Shown here: in pieces, positions 48,607 through 58,594 of the stretch
How the letters are laid out: each line of letters opens with the position of its first letter
Numbering within the stretch: position 1 is the stretch's first letter
Assembly (NCBI GenBank): GCA_009773645.1
Contig: WSYB01000025.1
Coordinates: 46,468 to 110,467 of the forward strand
From: Geobacteraceae bacterium
Lineage (GTDB): Bacteria > Desulfobacterota > Desulfuromonadia > Geobacterales > Geobacteraceae
Length of the DNA stretch: 64,000 bases
Direction: 5' to 3'
Notes under the pieces: model-generated
Database searches by the model: none
What the model was told of the DNA's origin: nothing
Seen by the model: only the letters and a program-made list of their open reading frames with translations
Program-made: the position numbers and the translations under genes

Positions 48607-49614
48607 ATGCAGGAAAATATAGGCGTTATCGGGGCGGGGAGCTGGGGGACGACCCTGGCGGACCTTTTGGCCAAAAAGGGGCATGAGGTGACGCTCTGGG
48701 CATACGAACCGGAGCTGGCGGAAGAAATGGCGCGCACCAGGGTTAACAGCCTTTTTCTTCCCGGCATAAGCCTTTCTTCCCGTCTGAAGTTTTCCAATTC
48801 CCTGCCGGAGGCAGTAAAGGACAAAGAACTGCTTCTTTTCGTCGTCCCGTCTCAGGCGGTGCGTGGGGTAATAGCGACAGCGCTCCCGTATCTGCCGAAA
48901 GACGTTGTTATCGTGAGCGCCTCCAAGGGGGTTGAGGTGGAGTCGCTGAAGGTTGTTTCGCAGATATATGCCGAACTTCTTCCGCAGGATATCTACCGAA
49001 ACTTCGCCGTCCTTTCCGGCCCTACCTTTGCCAGGGAAGTTGCCCAGGAAATGCCGACTGCAGCGGTTGCCGCGGCGGACGATGCCGCGGTTGCCAGAAA
49101 AGTTCAGACCACCTTCAACACGGGTTTTTTCCGTGTCTATACAAACAATGACGTGACAGGGGTTGAGCTGGGCGGGGCAATAAAAAACGTCATTGCCATC
49201 GCGGCCGGCATATCCGACGGCCTGGGGTTTGGTTATAACACCAGGGCTGCCCTCATTACACGGGGCCTGGCGGAGATGACCCGCCTTGGCCGCGCCATGG
49301 GGGCGCAGGCGGAAACCTTTGCAGGACTGGCAGGGATGGGTGATCTGGTGCTCACCTGCACCGGCGATCTTTCCCGTAACCGCACCGTCGGGATAAAACT
49401 GGGGAAAGGGATGCGGCTGGAGGAAATCCTGGCGGAGATGCGGATGGTAGCCGAGGGGGTCAGGACCACGGAGTCCGCGTATAAGCTGGCGGCAAGCCTG
49501 AAAGTGGACATGCCCATTACAGAAGCCGTCTATCGTGTACTGTATGAGGATAAGCCGGCCCGTGAGGCTGTTATCGAGCTTATGACCAGGGATTTGAAGG
49601 CGGAAAGCATATAA
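48607..49614 (+). CDS. gpsA: Glycerol-3-phosphate dehydrogenase [NAD(P)+]
   Basis: A 335-residue cytosolic enzyme making glycerol-3-phosphate for phospholipid synthesis. The NAD motif IGVIGAGSWGTTLADLLAKKG, the LFVVPSQAVRG segment, LSGPTFAREVA and GAIKNVIAIAAGISDGLGFG (catalytic Lys region) are all present; TCTGDLSRNRT closes the fold. Normal length. It precedes the kinase cluster. Confidence 0.96.
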   Translation: MQENIGVIGAGSWGTTLADLLAKKGHEVTLWAYEPELAEEMARTRVNSLFLPGISLSSRLKFSNSLPEAVKDKELLLFVVPSQAVRGVIATALPYLPKDVVIVSASKGVEVESLKVVSQIYAELLPQDIYRNFAVLSGPTFAREVAQEMPTAAVAAADDAAVARKVQTTFNTGFFRVYTNNDVTGVELGGAIKNVIAIAAGISDGLGFGYNTRAALITRGLAEMTRLGRAMGAQAETFAGLAGMGDLVLTCTGDLSRNRTVGIKLGKGMRLEEILAEMRMVAEGVRTTESAYKLAASLKVDMPITEAVYRVLYEDKPAREAVIELMTRDLKAESI

Positions 49615-49709
49615 GCCGGAAGCACCAAGCAAAGCCTTCGGGGTGTGAACGGCGGGCCACAAGCTATGCACTGTGAGCTTTTTTCGTTACCCGGCAGAAG
49701 GGGTCCACA

Positions 49710-51977
49710 ATGAAACCTCGCCTGAGCATAAGAAGCAAACTGATTTTGTCCATCCTCCCGATCCTTCTCGTCTCGTATTCCACCCTCCTCTTTACCACCA
49801 TCAAGAGCGTCGAAAAGTTTGTTGAAGAAGAGGTGATCAAAGAGCTTGCAGAGCATTTGAACTACGCCCACAGCCAGTATCTTGAACGCTCCGAGGTGAT
49901 CAAATACTCCCTGATGCAGCCTGCTTCGGCCATTCCCGTCCAGATGCGCCTGCAAAAGAAGGACAAGGAGTGGCTGAAGGACGCCCTGCAACGCTGGCGC
50001 AACACCCTCCCTTTTGCTGACGTTTTGACCATTGTGGATCCGCAGAAAAATGTCGTGGCCAGGGTTAATAACGACCTCAGCGGCGATCTGTTCGAGCTGG
50101 GCGATGTGGTGGACAGGGCGTTCCGGGGGAAGAAGCCGATGGTTTCCACGGAGCTCGTCCCTTACCCCCTCCTGAACCGGGAGGGGAAAACGGACCTGGG
50201 TATCCCGCACCGGAAGAACGGGGGGGCCTTGATGGTAACGGTGGTTATTCCCGTTGTCGCTCCTGACGGTGTTTTGATCGGGGGGGTAATCGCCGGAGAT
50301 ATCCTCAACAGGGATACTCATCTTCCTTATCAAATTAATAGAATATTTGGCAGTGAAACCGAATTGACCATATCACAAAGCGGATTTTCCATAGCCAGCA
50401 GCCTCAAAGAGGAGTTGTCGGGGGCTGCCCCCCTGGACCCGAAAATAATGACCAGGCTGCAAAAGGGGCTGCCGTACTGGGGTGAAGCCAGGATCGGCGA
50501 AAAGAATTACAAGACCGTCTTTGAACCGATTGTCAACAGCCGGGGAGAATGTATCGGTTCCCTGTCGGTAGCGTTGTCCATGGAAGGCTATAGGAAAATA
50601 AGGAGGGAGAGCGATAGGAATATTTTAACATCGGCATTCATCGGCATACTCCTCTCCTTCGGCATCGCCTATCTGACGGCGGGAAAGCTGACCAAACCCC
50701 TGAAGTCTCTGGCCCGCGGCGTTGAAAGAATAGAACAGGGGGATTTAAACCAGCAGGTGGCAGTGCACACCACGGACGAGTTCGGCATGCTCGCCGATTC
50801 TTTCAACAGGATGGCGAGCGCGCTTGCCGAGAGGGACCGGACCATCACGAAAAAGACCAGGGATCTGGAGGAATTGAATGAACTGCTGGAAAACAGGGTA
50901 GCGGAAAGGACCGTCGAGCTGCGCATGGAGATGGGGAGGCTGGAGGCCATCCTGACCAGCATGGTCGAAGGGATAGTGGTTACCGACAGCGACAACAGGG
51001 TGATCCTGTTCAATCCGGCTGCTCAAAAGATATTCGATCTCGTCCCCCACAGGGTTTTGCATAAGCCGATTGAACAGGTTTGCGAACTGGGGAGTTTTTG
51101 CATCCTTTCGGACTGTATCGGGAATGTGAGGTCGGAAAAAGAGCTGTACAAAGGGGGAGAGGAAGAATTATCGGTAAAAGGGAAAAAACTCAAGGCCAGT
51201 ATCTCCCCTCTTCTCGACGGGGCCGGTAATTTTGCCGGCGTAGTCATGTCGATCCGTGACGTCACCGTTGAAGAAGAGGTGGACAGGATGAAGACCGAAT
51301 TCATATCCACAGTTTCCCATGAGCTCAAGACCCCCCTCACTTCCATGAAGGGTTCACTGCAATACATCATGAACAAGGGAAAATGGCTTACCGGCACCGA
51401 ACGGGAGCTACTGTCGGTCTGCCTGCGCAATACGGAGAGGCTTATCAGGCTGATCAACGATATTCTCGACATTTCCAAGATAGAAGCGGGGCGGTTGGAA
51501 TTCAGCTTTAAACCGCAATCCATCGGTGAACTGGCGGTTTATTCCATCGAAGAGATCAAGAGTTTCGCCATGAGCCGCAACATTTCAATCGTCAACTGCA
51601 TCGGGGACGACATCCCATTTGTTTACGGCGACCATGACAGACTTATTCAGGTTCTTACCAATCTCCTTTCCAATGCCGTCAAATTTTCACCCGCCGGCAA
51701 GGTGGTCATGGTCAGTGCAAAAAGGGAGGGGAATTATGTGGCCGTTTCCGTGGCTGACCATGGGAAAGTGATTCAATGGGCAGACCGTGGCAAGCTTTTT
51801 AAGAAATTCCAGCAACTGGCCAGTGCCGAGACGGGGGTGCGCGGCGGTACCGGGCTCGGCCTGGCGATTTGTAAAGAGATTGTGGAGAGGCACCACGGCA
51901 GGATATTTTATGAAACCGAGGTGACGGGAGGTAATGTGTTCACTTTCACAGTGCCGGTTTATGAGGAGCAGAGATGA
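49710..51977 (+). CDS. Membrane sensor histidine kinase (Cache-HAMP-PAS-HisKA-HATPase)
   Basis: A 755-residue kinase. A first membrane helix (about 13-33), a periplasmic Cache-like sensor (about 35-300), a second helix (about 303-326) and HAMP (about 328-380) are followed by a coiled coil, PAS (about 405-515) and HisKA with the phospho-His in TVSHELKTPLTS (about 535). The ATPase part has NLLSNAVKFSP and GTGLGLAICKEIVERHHG. Its G1 box is unusual: VADHGKVIQ where DxGxGI is expected, so ATP binding may differ. The stop overlaps the next start by ATGA, so it is coupled to the response-regulator kinase. Confidence 0.92.
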   Translation: MKPRLSIRSKLILSILPILLVSYSTLLFTTIKSVEKFVEEEVIKELAEHLNYAHSQYLERSEVIKYSLMQPASAIPVQMRLQKKDKEWLKDALQRWRNTLPFADVLTIVDPQKNVVARVNNDLSGDLFELGDVVDRAFRGKKPMVSTELVPYPLLNREGKTDLGIPHRKNGGALMVTVVIPVVAPDGVLIGGVIAGDILNRDTHLPYQINRIFGSETELTISQSGFSIASSLKEELSGAAPLDPKIMTRLQKGLPYWGEARIGEKNYKTVFEPIVNSRGECIGSLSVALSMEGYRKIRRESDRNILTSAFIGILLSFGIAYLTAGKLTKPLKSLARGVERIEQGDLNQQVAVHTTDEFGMLADSFNRMASALAERDRTITKKTRDLEELNELLENRVAERTVELRMEMGRLEAILTSMVEGIVVTDSDNRVILFNPAAQKIFDLVPHRVLHKPIEQVCELGSFCILSDCIGNVRSEKELYKGGEEELSVKGKKLKASISPLLDGAGNFAGVVMSIRDVTVEEEVDRMKTEFISTVSHELKTPLTSMKGSLQYIMNKGKWLTGTERELLSVCLRNTERLIRLINDILDISKIEAGRLEFSFKPQSIGELAVYSIEEIKSFAMSRNISIVNCIGDDIPFVYGDHDRLIQVLTNLLSNAVKFSPAGKVVMVSAKREGNYVAVSVADHGKVIQWADRGKLFKKFQQLASAETGVRGGTGLGLAICKEIVERHHGRIFYETEVTGGNVFTFTVPVYEEQR

Positions 51978-53509
51978 ACAGGGAAAAAATTCTCATCGTC
52001 GATGATGAGCCCGATATCGGGCTAATACTGAAGCTCCAGCTCGAGGATGCCGGATACAAAACGGTCGGGGCAAGAGACGGCATTGAGGCACTGGAATGCC
52101 TTTCCCGGGAAAATTTTGCGCTCATCCTTCTGGATATAAAAATGCCGCGCATGGACGGTATGGAAGTGCTGGCGCGGGTCCGACAGGACTATCCGGATAT
52201 GGCTGTGATCATGATGACCGCCCACGGCAGTGAAGACATAGCCGTGGAGGCGATGAAGAAAGGCGCCGTTGACTACATAGCTAAACCCTTTTCCACCGAT
52301 GATGCGTTAAAAAGGGTGGAGCGCGCCATCCAGTTTAACAGAACCAGACAGGAAAACCTCCGGCTGCAGCGGGAACTGGAGGAGGAACAGAAAAAGATCG
52401 AAGCTATCCTGCAGGGAATGGCCGATCTTCTTGTTGCCGTAGACGACAAAGGTCTGATTATGACCGTCAACCGCAAGGCCGAAAAGGTGTTAGGCATGAG
52501 CCGCAACAAATTACTCGGCATGCGTGTTGAAGAGGTATTGAAGGCCGACATTCCTGCGGAACGCCTCCCCTGTAAAGTGGCCCTGGCGACGGCTGCCCCC
52601 TGTCTCGATGTGTCGTACAACCTCCTCTTACAGGGTAAACAAATCCCCGTTTTGTCAAGCGCTACCCCCTTGGTTAACAGTAAAGGTGCGCTTGCAGGCT
52701 CTGTGGAGATCATTCGGGATATATCCGCTTTGAAGGCGCTGGAGCAGGAAAAGGAAGACTTCGTCAGCATGCTCTCCCACGATTTGAAGACGCCGATTAC
52801 TTCCGTGGTCGGGTCCATCGACCTGGTCCGCGAGGGGCGTCTCGGTCCTGTAAATGATGAACAGCGGGAATTCATTGAAGCGGCCATGGAAAGCTGCGCC
52901 GAGATGGTCGAGCTGATTGACACCCTGCTGGACGTCCACAAGTTTGAAGCAGGCAGGATGGTTCTGGAATTCAGGCCTGAAGAGCCCCATACACTTATTC
53001 AGCGGGCGCTCTCCAGATTCCGTTCCGTGGCCGAACGCGCCCAGTTGAGTCTGTTCGCCACCTTGAGCGACCCCCTCCCCCCGATTCTGGTGGATCGCAA
53101 TATATTTTCGAGACTATTCGGCAACCTCCTCTCAAACGCCTTCAAATTTACTCCGGAAGGGGGAGAGATCGAGGTGAAAGCGGAGATGGCGGACATGAGA
53201 AGTGTCAAAGGACGTATTCCCGTACAACTCTATCTCCCGCAGGAACTCCCTGACCAAGGGCATTTCCTTCAGATCACCATAAGGGACAGCGGCATCGGAA
53301 TACCCTCTGATGCTTTAGGGGCCATATTTGACAGGTTTGTGCAGGCAAAAAACCGCCGTTTGGGAAAAACCAGAGGAACGGGCCTCGGCCTGGCCTTTTG
53401 CCGCAAGGTAATGGATGTCCACAAGGGGTATATCTGGGCGGAAAGCGAGGAGGGAAAGGGGAGCTCGTTTTTTCTCCTTTTTCCTTTAGCGTCCATAGGT
53501 GATTCGTAA
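51974..53509 (+). CDS. Receiver-PAS-histidine kinase
   Basis: A 511-residue cytosolic protein. The receiver (about 1-120) has VDDEPD, LLDIKMPRMDG and YIAKP, so it accepts a phosphate; a PAS domain follows (about 135-245), then HisKA with MLSHDLKTPITS (about 268) and HATPase with NLLSNAFKFTPEGG, IRDSGIGIP and GTGLGLAFC. It looks like a phosphorelay intermediate receiving from the kinase encoded upstream, to which it is coupled by a four-base overlap. Confidence 0.92.
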   Translation: MNREKILIVDDEPDIGLILKLQLEDAGYKTVGARDGIEALECLSRENFALILLDIKMPRMDGMEVLARVRQDYPDMAVIMMTAHGSEDIAVEAMKKGAVDYIAKPFSTDDALKRVERAIQFNRTRQENLRLQRELEEEQKKIEAILQGMADLLVAVDDKGLIMTVNRKAEKVLGMSRNKLLGMRVEEVLKADIPAERLPCKVALATAAPCLDVSYNLLLQGKQIPVLSSATPLVNSKGALAGSVEIIRDISALKALEQEKEDFVSMLSHDLKTPITSVVGSIDLVREGRLGPVNDEQREFIEAAMESCAEMVELIDTLLDVHKFEAGRMVLEFRPEEPHTLIQRALSRFRSVAERAQLSLFATLSDPLPPILVDRNIFSRLFGNLLSNAFKFTPEGGEIEVKAEMADMRSVKGRIPVQLYLPQELPDQGHFLQITIRDSGIGIPSDALGAIFDRFVQAKNRRLGKTRGTGLGLAFCRKVMDVHKGYIWAESEEGKGSSFFLLFPLASIGDS

Positions 53510-53521
53510 CGGGAGCCGGCA

Positions 53522-55363
53522 GTGAGAGAAGGAAAAACTGCACCATTAAAGATTGCCGCAGCCTACATGCTGATCGGGGGCGCTTGGATTCTTCTTTCCG
53601 ACCGCCTGGTTGCCATGATGGTGCGCGATCCTGAAACCATAACCCACATTTCCGTGTTGAAAGGGTGGTTTTTCATCTTTGTTACCGCCGGACTTCTCAA
53701 CTGGTTTGTCCATCGTAACATGTCGGCGCTCTGGCGTTCCGAGGAAGCGCTCATGCGCAAGAACGAAGAGCTGATTACAGCAGAGGAGGTTCTAAGGCAA
53801 AAGATCGACGTCTATGGCAAGACACAGCTGGCCCTGCAAGAGAGCGAGGAGCGCTACCGGCTTCTGTTTGAAAACAATCCCCATCCCATGTGGGTCTATG
53901 ACCTGGAGACCCTTGCCTTTCTGGCGGTTAACAATGCGGCGGTCCAGCACTATGGTTACTTACGGGAAGAATTTCTCACCATGACCCTTAAGGACATCCG
54001 GCCCAAGGAAGACGTCCCGGCGCTTCTTGACAATGTGGCACACGTTACGTTCGGACTCGACAGCGCCGGCATCTGGCGTCACCGGAAGAAGGACGGCTCC
54101 CTGATCCATGTGGAAGTCACCTCGCATACCCTGAACTTCGGCACGAGGCCGTCCGAGGTGGTGCTGGCCAACGATGTGACGGAACGGGTCCGGGCGGAGG
54201 AAGAGGTTCGCCGGCTCACGGCGGAACTGGAGGAGCGGGTCAAAGACCGGACCGCCCAGCTGGAGGCCGTCAACGAAGAGTTGCAGACGATTTTTTCCGC
54301 TTTCCCCGATCTCTTCTTCCGTCTTGACCACGAAGGGGTCATTCTCGATTACAAGGCAAGGGCCTTGGCCGATTTATTCGCACCACCACTGGAGTTCCTC
54401 GGGAAACGGATGCAGGAGGCGCTGCCGCCTGAGGCGGGAGGCAAGTTTTATGAAATGTTACAGCGCCTTTGGGAAACAAAGGAACTGACGGCGTTTGAGT
54501 ATTCACTTCCCATGCCTCAAGGGAAGGAGTTTTTCGAGGCAAGGCTCCTTCCGATCTTCGAAAACCAGATCATTGCCATTGTGCGAAACATTACCGAGCG
54601 GAAAAGGGCGGATGAGAAGATCAAAAAGCTCAATGATGACCTGCAGCGCCGGGCCTTTGAGCTGGAATCCGCCAACAAGGAGCTGGAATCGTTCAGCTAT
54701 GCAGTTTCCCACGATCTCCGCGCCCCTCTGCGCCATATCGAAGGTTTCAGCAAAGCGCTCATGGAAGATTGCGGCAACCAACTGGACGACCAGGGGAAAA
54801 TGTACGTGCAACGGTTGAAGACCGCAACCCAGCGCATGGTGGGGTTGATTGACGACATGCTGAAGCTGGCCAATGTCACGAGCTGCGAACTCATCCGACA
54901 GCCGGTCAATCTCAGCCGGATGGCGCACATCATAGCTCTGGAATACAAGCAGACTCAGCCCGAGCGGCGGGTGGTCTTTAACATCGCCGAAGATGTGACG
55001 GCACATGGAGATGCCCGCTTACTCCGCGTTGTACTGGCAAATCTTCTGGGCAATGCCTGGAAGTATACCGGCAAGCAGGAGGAGACCGTTATTGAATTCG
55101 GCACAATCAGGGTCGATGGAGAGGCAGCCTATTTTGTCCGCGATAACGGGGCTGGATTCGACATGGCCTATGCCGAAAAGCTGTTCGGTGCTTTCCAGCG
55201 GCTGCACAGCACTGAGGAATTTGAAGGGACCGGCATCGGCCTGGCGACGGTGCAGCGGGTCATTCGCCGCCATGGGGGGCGTGTCTGGGCAGAAGGGGAA
55301 GTCGGCAGGGGAGCGACCTTCTATTTCACGCTCGGGCCGGTTGTGGATAACACGGAAAAATAA
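53522..55363 (+). CDS. Membrane PAS-PAS histidine kinase (phytochrome-type core)
   Basis: A 613-residue kinase starting at GTG 53522. Two membrane helices (about 12-32 and 48-67) precede PAS domains at about 105-230 and 250-360. The kinase core is of the phytochrome-like type: SYAVSHDLRAPLRHIEGF (phospho-His about 396), VVLANLLGNAWKYTG, VRDNGAGFD, and FEGTGIGLATVQRVIRRHGG. It lies 12 bases after the previous kinase, so all belong to one transcription unit. Confidence 0.92.
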   Translation: MREGKTAPLKIAAAYMLIGGAWILLSDRLVAMMVRDPETITHISVLKGWFFIFVTAGLLNWFVHRNMSALWRSEEALMRKNEELITAEEVLRQKIDVYGKTQLALQESEERYRLLFENNPHPMWVYDLETLAFLAVNNAAVQHYGYLREEFLTMTLKDIRPKEDVPALLDNVAHVTFGLDSAGIWRHRKKDGSLIHVEVTSHTLNFGTRPSEVVLANDVTERVRAEEEVRRLTAELEERVKDRTAQLEAVNEELQTIFSAFPDLFFRLDHEGVILDYKARALADLFAPPLEFLGKRMQEALPPEAGGKFYEMLQRLWETKELTAFEYSLPMPQGKEFFEARLLPIFENQIIAIVRNITERKRADEKIKKLNDDLQRRAFELESANKELESFSYAVSHDLRAPLRHIEGFSKALMEDCGNQLDDQGKMYVQRLKTATQRMVGLIDDMLKLANVTSCELIRQPVNLSRMAHIIALEYKQTQPERRVVFNIAEDVTAHGDARLLRVVLANLLGNAWKYTGKQEETVIEFGTIRVDGEAAYFVRDNGAGFDMAYAEKLFGAFQRLHSTEEFEGTGIGLATVQRVIRRHGGRVWAEGEVGRGATFYFTLGPVVDNTEK

Positions 55364-55431
55364 CACTGCACATCTGCATGACCCCTGACAGGTTCCGTGA
55401 TAAACGGGAGTGGAAGAGAGGTAAACCGTTG

Positions 55432-57579
55432 ATGAAGAAACAACTTCGGCTTTTGCTGGTTGAGGACTCGGAAGACGATACGATACTGCTGCTGCGGGAA
55501 ATTGAGCGCGGGGAATATGAGCCCATACATAAACGGGTGGATACCCCTGAAGCCATGAGGAGTGCCATTGCCGAGCAGAGCTGGGATCTTGTTATCTCGG
55601 ATTACCGGATGCCCCGATTCAGCGCTCCTGCAGCATTGAAAATATTAAAAGAGAGCGGTCTCGACCTTCCGTTTATCATTGTATCGGGGAAGATAGGGGA
55701 AGATCTGGCGGTAGCGGCCATGAAGGCGGGAGCCCAGGATTACCTGGTGAAAGGGAACCTGGCGCGGCTCATTCCAGCCATTGAAAGGGGATTGCGCGAT
55801 GCAGAGGAGCGGCGTGTCAGGCGCGATGCGGAAAATGCCATCCGCGTGGGAAAAATGGAATGGGAGGCGGTCATTGATTCGGTTACCGACCTTGTTCTCC
55901 TTACGGATATTGCCGGCACGATTATCCGCTGCAACAGGAAGGTAATAGAATACTTCAACACCGATTACCGGAAGCTTATCGGGAAAAATATCCGCTCGGT
56001 TTTCTACGGCGACAGCGAAGAAAGCTTTACCGTGTTTCCGTTCCTTCCCCAGTTCCAAGAGGGTATAGAAGATGTCTGTTTTCCAACACTCAAGGGGTGG
56101 TTTAATGTTTCAAACCATCCCATGCGCACGACGAAAAGCGAGCTTAAGGGAATCGTACATATTATCAAGGATGTCACCAAGCGTAAGCGGATGGAAGAGG
56201 AAAAACAGATCAGCGACAGGGAACTCCTCACCCTGCATGCGGTTGCGTTCCGGTTAAACTCCAAGATTGATTCAAAAAAGATAATGGGAGATCTCCTCCT
56301 GCAGCTCCACAATATCCTGCAGATAGATTTTGCCAGCATCCATCTTCTGGACAAGGACTCCCTGAAGCTGAAAGCCTCCCTGGGTCTTTCCACAAAGTTT
56401 AAGGCGGCAATACGGAAGCTCCCCAATTACGTCCCCTGGATAAGCCAGGTGCTTGCCGGAAAGCCGTTTAAGGCCAAAGCGCTGGATAAAGAGCTTCCGG
56501 CCGATGTGGTCCGGGCAGCGAGCGAAATGGGCATGCACGCCTGGTGCGTTGTTCCCTTGAAGATCGGTTCCGATGTCATGGGGGTGCTGACGGTGGCCCA
56601 GCGGTACGAAAAAAACTATTCAGATCGGGAGGTTTTTCTTTTGACTTCCATCGCCAGCCAGCTGGCCGTCCTCATTGAAAACCACACCCTTTACGACCGG
56701 ATGAAGGAAAAGAATGAAGAACTGCAACGGAGCAAGGATGCTCTCGACGAAAACCTCCATAAGGTAAAACAGGCAAACATTGAACTCGGCCGTCTGAATG
56801 CGGCGAAAAACAGCTTTATCGGCATGACCTCCCACGAATTGAAAACTCCCATCACTTCAATTCTGGGAGGGGTGGAGTTTCTTCTCAAATACAGCGGCCT
56901 GCAGATGACCCCCGAGCAGTTGGATATCTTCTCTTCCGTCTATGAAGGGGTGGTTCAGCTGAAGACCCTGGTCGAGGACCTTCTATCCATTTCCCGTCTG
57001 GAGGCGGACGGGATTTCCCCACAGAAAAAGCCGGTAAAACTGATTCCGCTCTGCCGGGAGGTGTATGACACCTTCGCCCTCCCCCTCTCCAAAAGGCAGA
57101 TATATGCGGAGTTTCTGGGAGATGAGGCTCCGGTCCCGGTGGATGAAGGTTTTTCCAAACTGGCGATCAGGAACCTTCTGGAGAACGCCATCAAGTTTAC
57201 TCCTGACGGCGGGAAGATAATCATCTCGGGGAGGGTTGTGGGAAGGTCGGAGGTTCTCGGTTATGATATGAATCTTCAGCATTTTTATCCGGCATTCCCC
57301 GGGAATATCGGCGAAACTCCGGCGTTTTATCGGCTGGATGTCACAGACAGCGGTATAGGTATTCCTCCGGAGGAGCGGCTCAGGATTTTTGAGAAGTTTT
57401 ACGGGGTGGGCGACATTGCCTACCACTCTTCGGGGAAGACCGACTTTATGTCGAAGGGGTCGGGTCTTGGGCTGTCCATCGTCAAGGGGATTATGGACGC
57501 CCATAACGGAATGGTGTGGGTGGCAAGCGGCCCCGGAGGAGTGGGGAGCGAGTTCACACTCATTTTCCCACTGGAATAA
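55432..57579 (+). CDS. Receiver-PAS-GAF-histidine kinase
   Basis: A 715-residue cytosolic protein. The receiver shows LLVEDSEDDT, ISDYRMPRF and YLVKG; PAS is about 140-255, GAF about 270-420, then a coiled coil and HisKA with MTSHELKTPITS (phospho-His about 467). HATPase has NLLENAIKFTPDGG, VTDSGIGIPPEE and SGLGLSIVKGI. The start is ATG 55432; an open frame extends to 55378 but its 18 residues have no support. It is the last kinase of the cluster; no output protein with a DNA-binding domain follows. Confidence 0.92.
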   Translation: MKKQLRLLLVEDSEDDTILLLREIERGEYEPIHKRVDTPEAMRSAIAEQSWDLVISDYRMPRFSAPAALKILKESGLDLPFIIVSGKIGEDLAVAAMKAGAQDYLVKGNLARLIPAIERGLRDAEERRVRRDAENAIRVGKMEWEAVIDSVTDLVLLTDIAGTIIRCNRKVIEYFNTDYRKLIGKNIRSVFYGDSEESFTVFPFLPQFQEGIEDVCFPTLKGWFNVSNHPMRTTKSELKGIVHIIKDVTKRKRMEEEKQISDRELLTLHAVAFRLNSKIDSKKIMGDLLLQLHNILQIDFASIHLLDKDSLKLKASLGLSTKFKAAIRKLPNYVPWISQVLAGKPFKAKALDKELPADVVRAASEMGMHAWCVVPLKIGSDVMGVLTVAQRYEKNYSDREVFLLTSIASQLAVLIENHTLYDRMKEKNEELQRSKDALDENLHKVKQANIELGRLNAAKNSFIGMTSHELKTPITSILGGVEFLLKYSGLQMTPEQLDIFSSVYEGVVQLKTLVEDLLSISRLEADGISPQKKPVKLIPLCREVYDTFALPLSKRQIYAEFLGDEAPVPVDEGFSKLAIRNLLENAIKFTPDGGKIIISGRVVGRSEVLGYDMNLQHFYPAFPGNIGETPAFYRLDVTDSGIGIPPEERLRIFEKFYGVGDIAYHSSGKTDFMSKGSGLGLSIVKGIMDAHNGMVWVASGPGGVGSEFTLIFPLE

Positions 57580-57602
57580 AGCCGGGAACCGGGACGCGGG
57601 AA

Positions 57603-57666
57603 TCGGGATCCGGAACAAAATCGGCCCCCGAATTCCGAATCCCGGATCTCGAATCACGGATCCCGA
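57603..57666. repeat. Inverted repeat directly before the ABC gene start
   Basis: TCGGGATCCG (57603-57612) and CGGATCCCGA (57657-57666) are exact inverted arms, with further GGAATC/GAATTCC words between. It ends one base before the ATG of the ABC gene, so no ribosome site fits there. This may change translation or indicate a moved start. Confidence 0.65.
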
Positions 57667-57667
57667 A

Positions 57668-58594
57668 ATGTCATCAGCAATTACGATACAATCGGTAACC
57701 AAGCTTTACGGCAAACTTAAGGCAGTGGACGCGTTTTCCCTTGAGGTGGGAAGGGGGACAATTTTCGGCCTTCTCGGACCCAACGGCGCCGGGAAAACCA
57801 CCCTTATCAAGATCCTGACCACCCTGATGCGTCCAACCGCCGGGGACGCTTTTGTCGAAGGGTACAGTGTGCTTTCGGAAGGCAAGGCGGTTCGCAGCAT
57901 TATCGGCGTGGTGCCGCAGCAGAACAATCTGGACCGCTATCTTACCGCTCGGGAGAACTTGATTCTCCATGCCAGGATGCATGGGATGAGGCCTGCGGAA
58001 TATAACCCCCGCATTGACGAACTTCTTGAGTTGATCGGCCTCTCCTCCCGGCAGGGGGATTTCCCCGACATATTTTCCGGAGGGATGCAACGCAGGCTGG
58101 TGGTGGCCCGGGCGCTTGTGCATGATCCGCGGGTCCTCTTCCTCGATGAGCCGACGACCGGCCTTGATCCCCAGTCCAGAAGGGCAGTGTGGGATTATAT
58201 TCACTCCCTGAAGGAAAAAATGACCATCTTCCTTACCACTCATTACATGGACGAAGCAGACGCTCTCTGTGGCCGGATCGTCATCATGGACCAGGGAAGG
58301 GCACTGGTAGACGGTACCTCGGCAGAGCTGAAAGAGCGTCTGGCCCATGCCCACGTATATGAGGTTGAGTTTAAGGCCGATGCAGACAGATATGAAGAGG
58401 TGCTGCGCCGGTTAAGCTTCGTCAAAAGCATGGAGAGAACCGGCAACAATTTCAGGCTCTCCCTCAGCGACGAAGAGTCTCTAAAACCTCTTATGGACAG
58501 TATCGGCAGTGCGGACATTAAAAAAATCTGCCTGCGCGAGCCTTCACTGGAGGATGTCTTTATCGAGCTGACCGGTAAGAAGGTTCGGGAATGA
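57668..58594 (+). CDS. ABC-2 type transporter ATP-binding protein
   Basis: A 308-residue ATPase. Walker A is LLGPNGAGKTTL (Lys43), the signature is FSGGMQRRL, Walker B LFLDEPTTGLDP and the H-loop is LTTHYMDEAD. A C-terminal accessory region ends DVFIELTGKKVRE, as in export (DrrA/CcmA-type) ATPases that act with an ABC-2 permease. No permease is adjacent: 270 noncoding bases follow. The ATG immediately follows a repeat and lacks a ribosome site. Confidence 0.9.
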   Translation: MSSAITIQSVTKLYGKLKAVDAFSLEVGRGTIFGLLGPNGAGKTTLIKILTTLMRPTAGDAFVEGYSVLSEGKAVRSIIGVVPQQNNLDRYLTARENLILHARMHGMRPAEYNPRIDELLELIGLSSRQGDFPDIFSGGMQRRLVVARALVHDPRVLFLDEPTTGLDPQSRRAVWDYIHSLKEKMTIFLTTHYMDEADALCGRIVIMDQGRALVDGTSAELKERLAHAHVYEVEFKADADRYEEVLRRLSFVKSMERTGNNFRLSLSDEESLKPLMDSIGSADIKKICLREPSLEDVFIELTGKKVRE

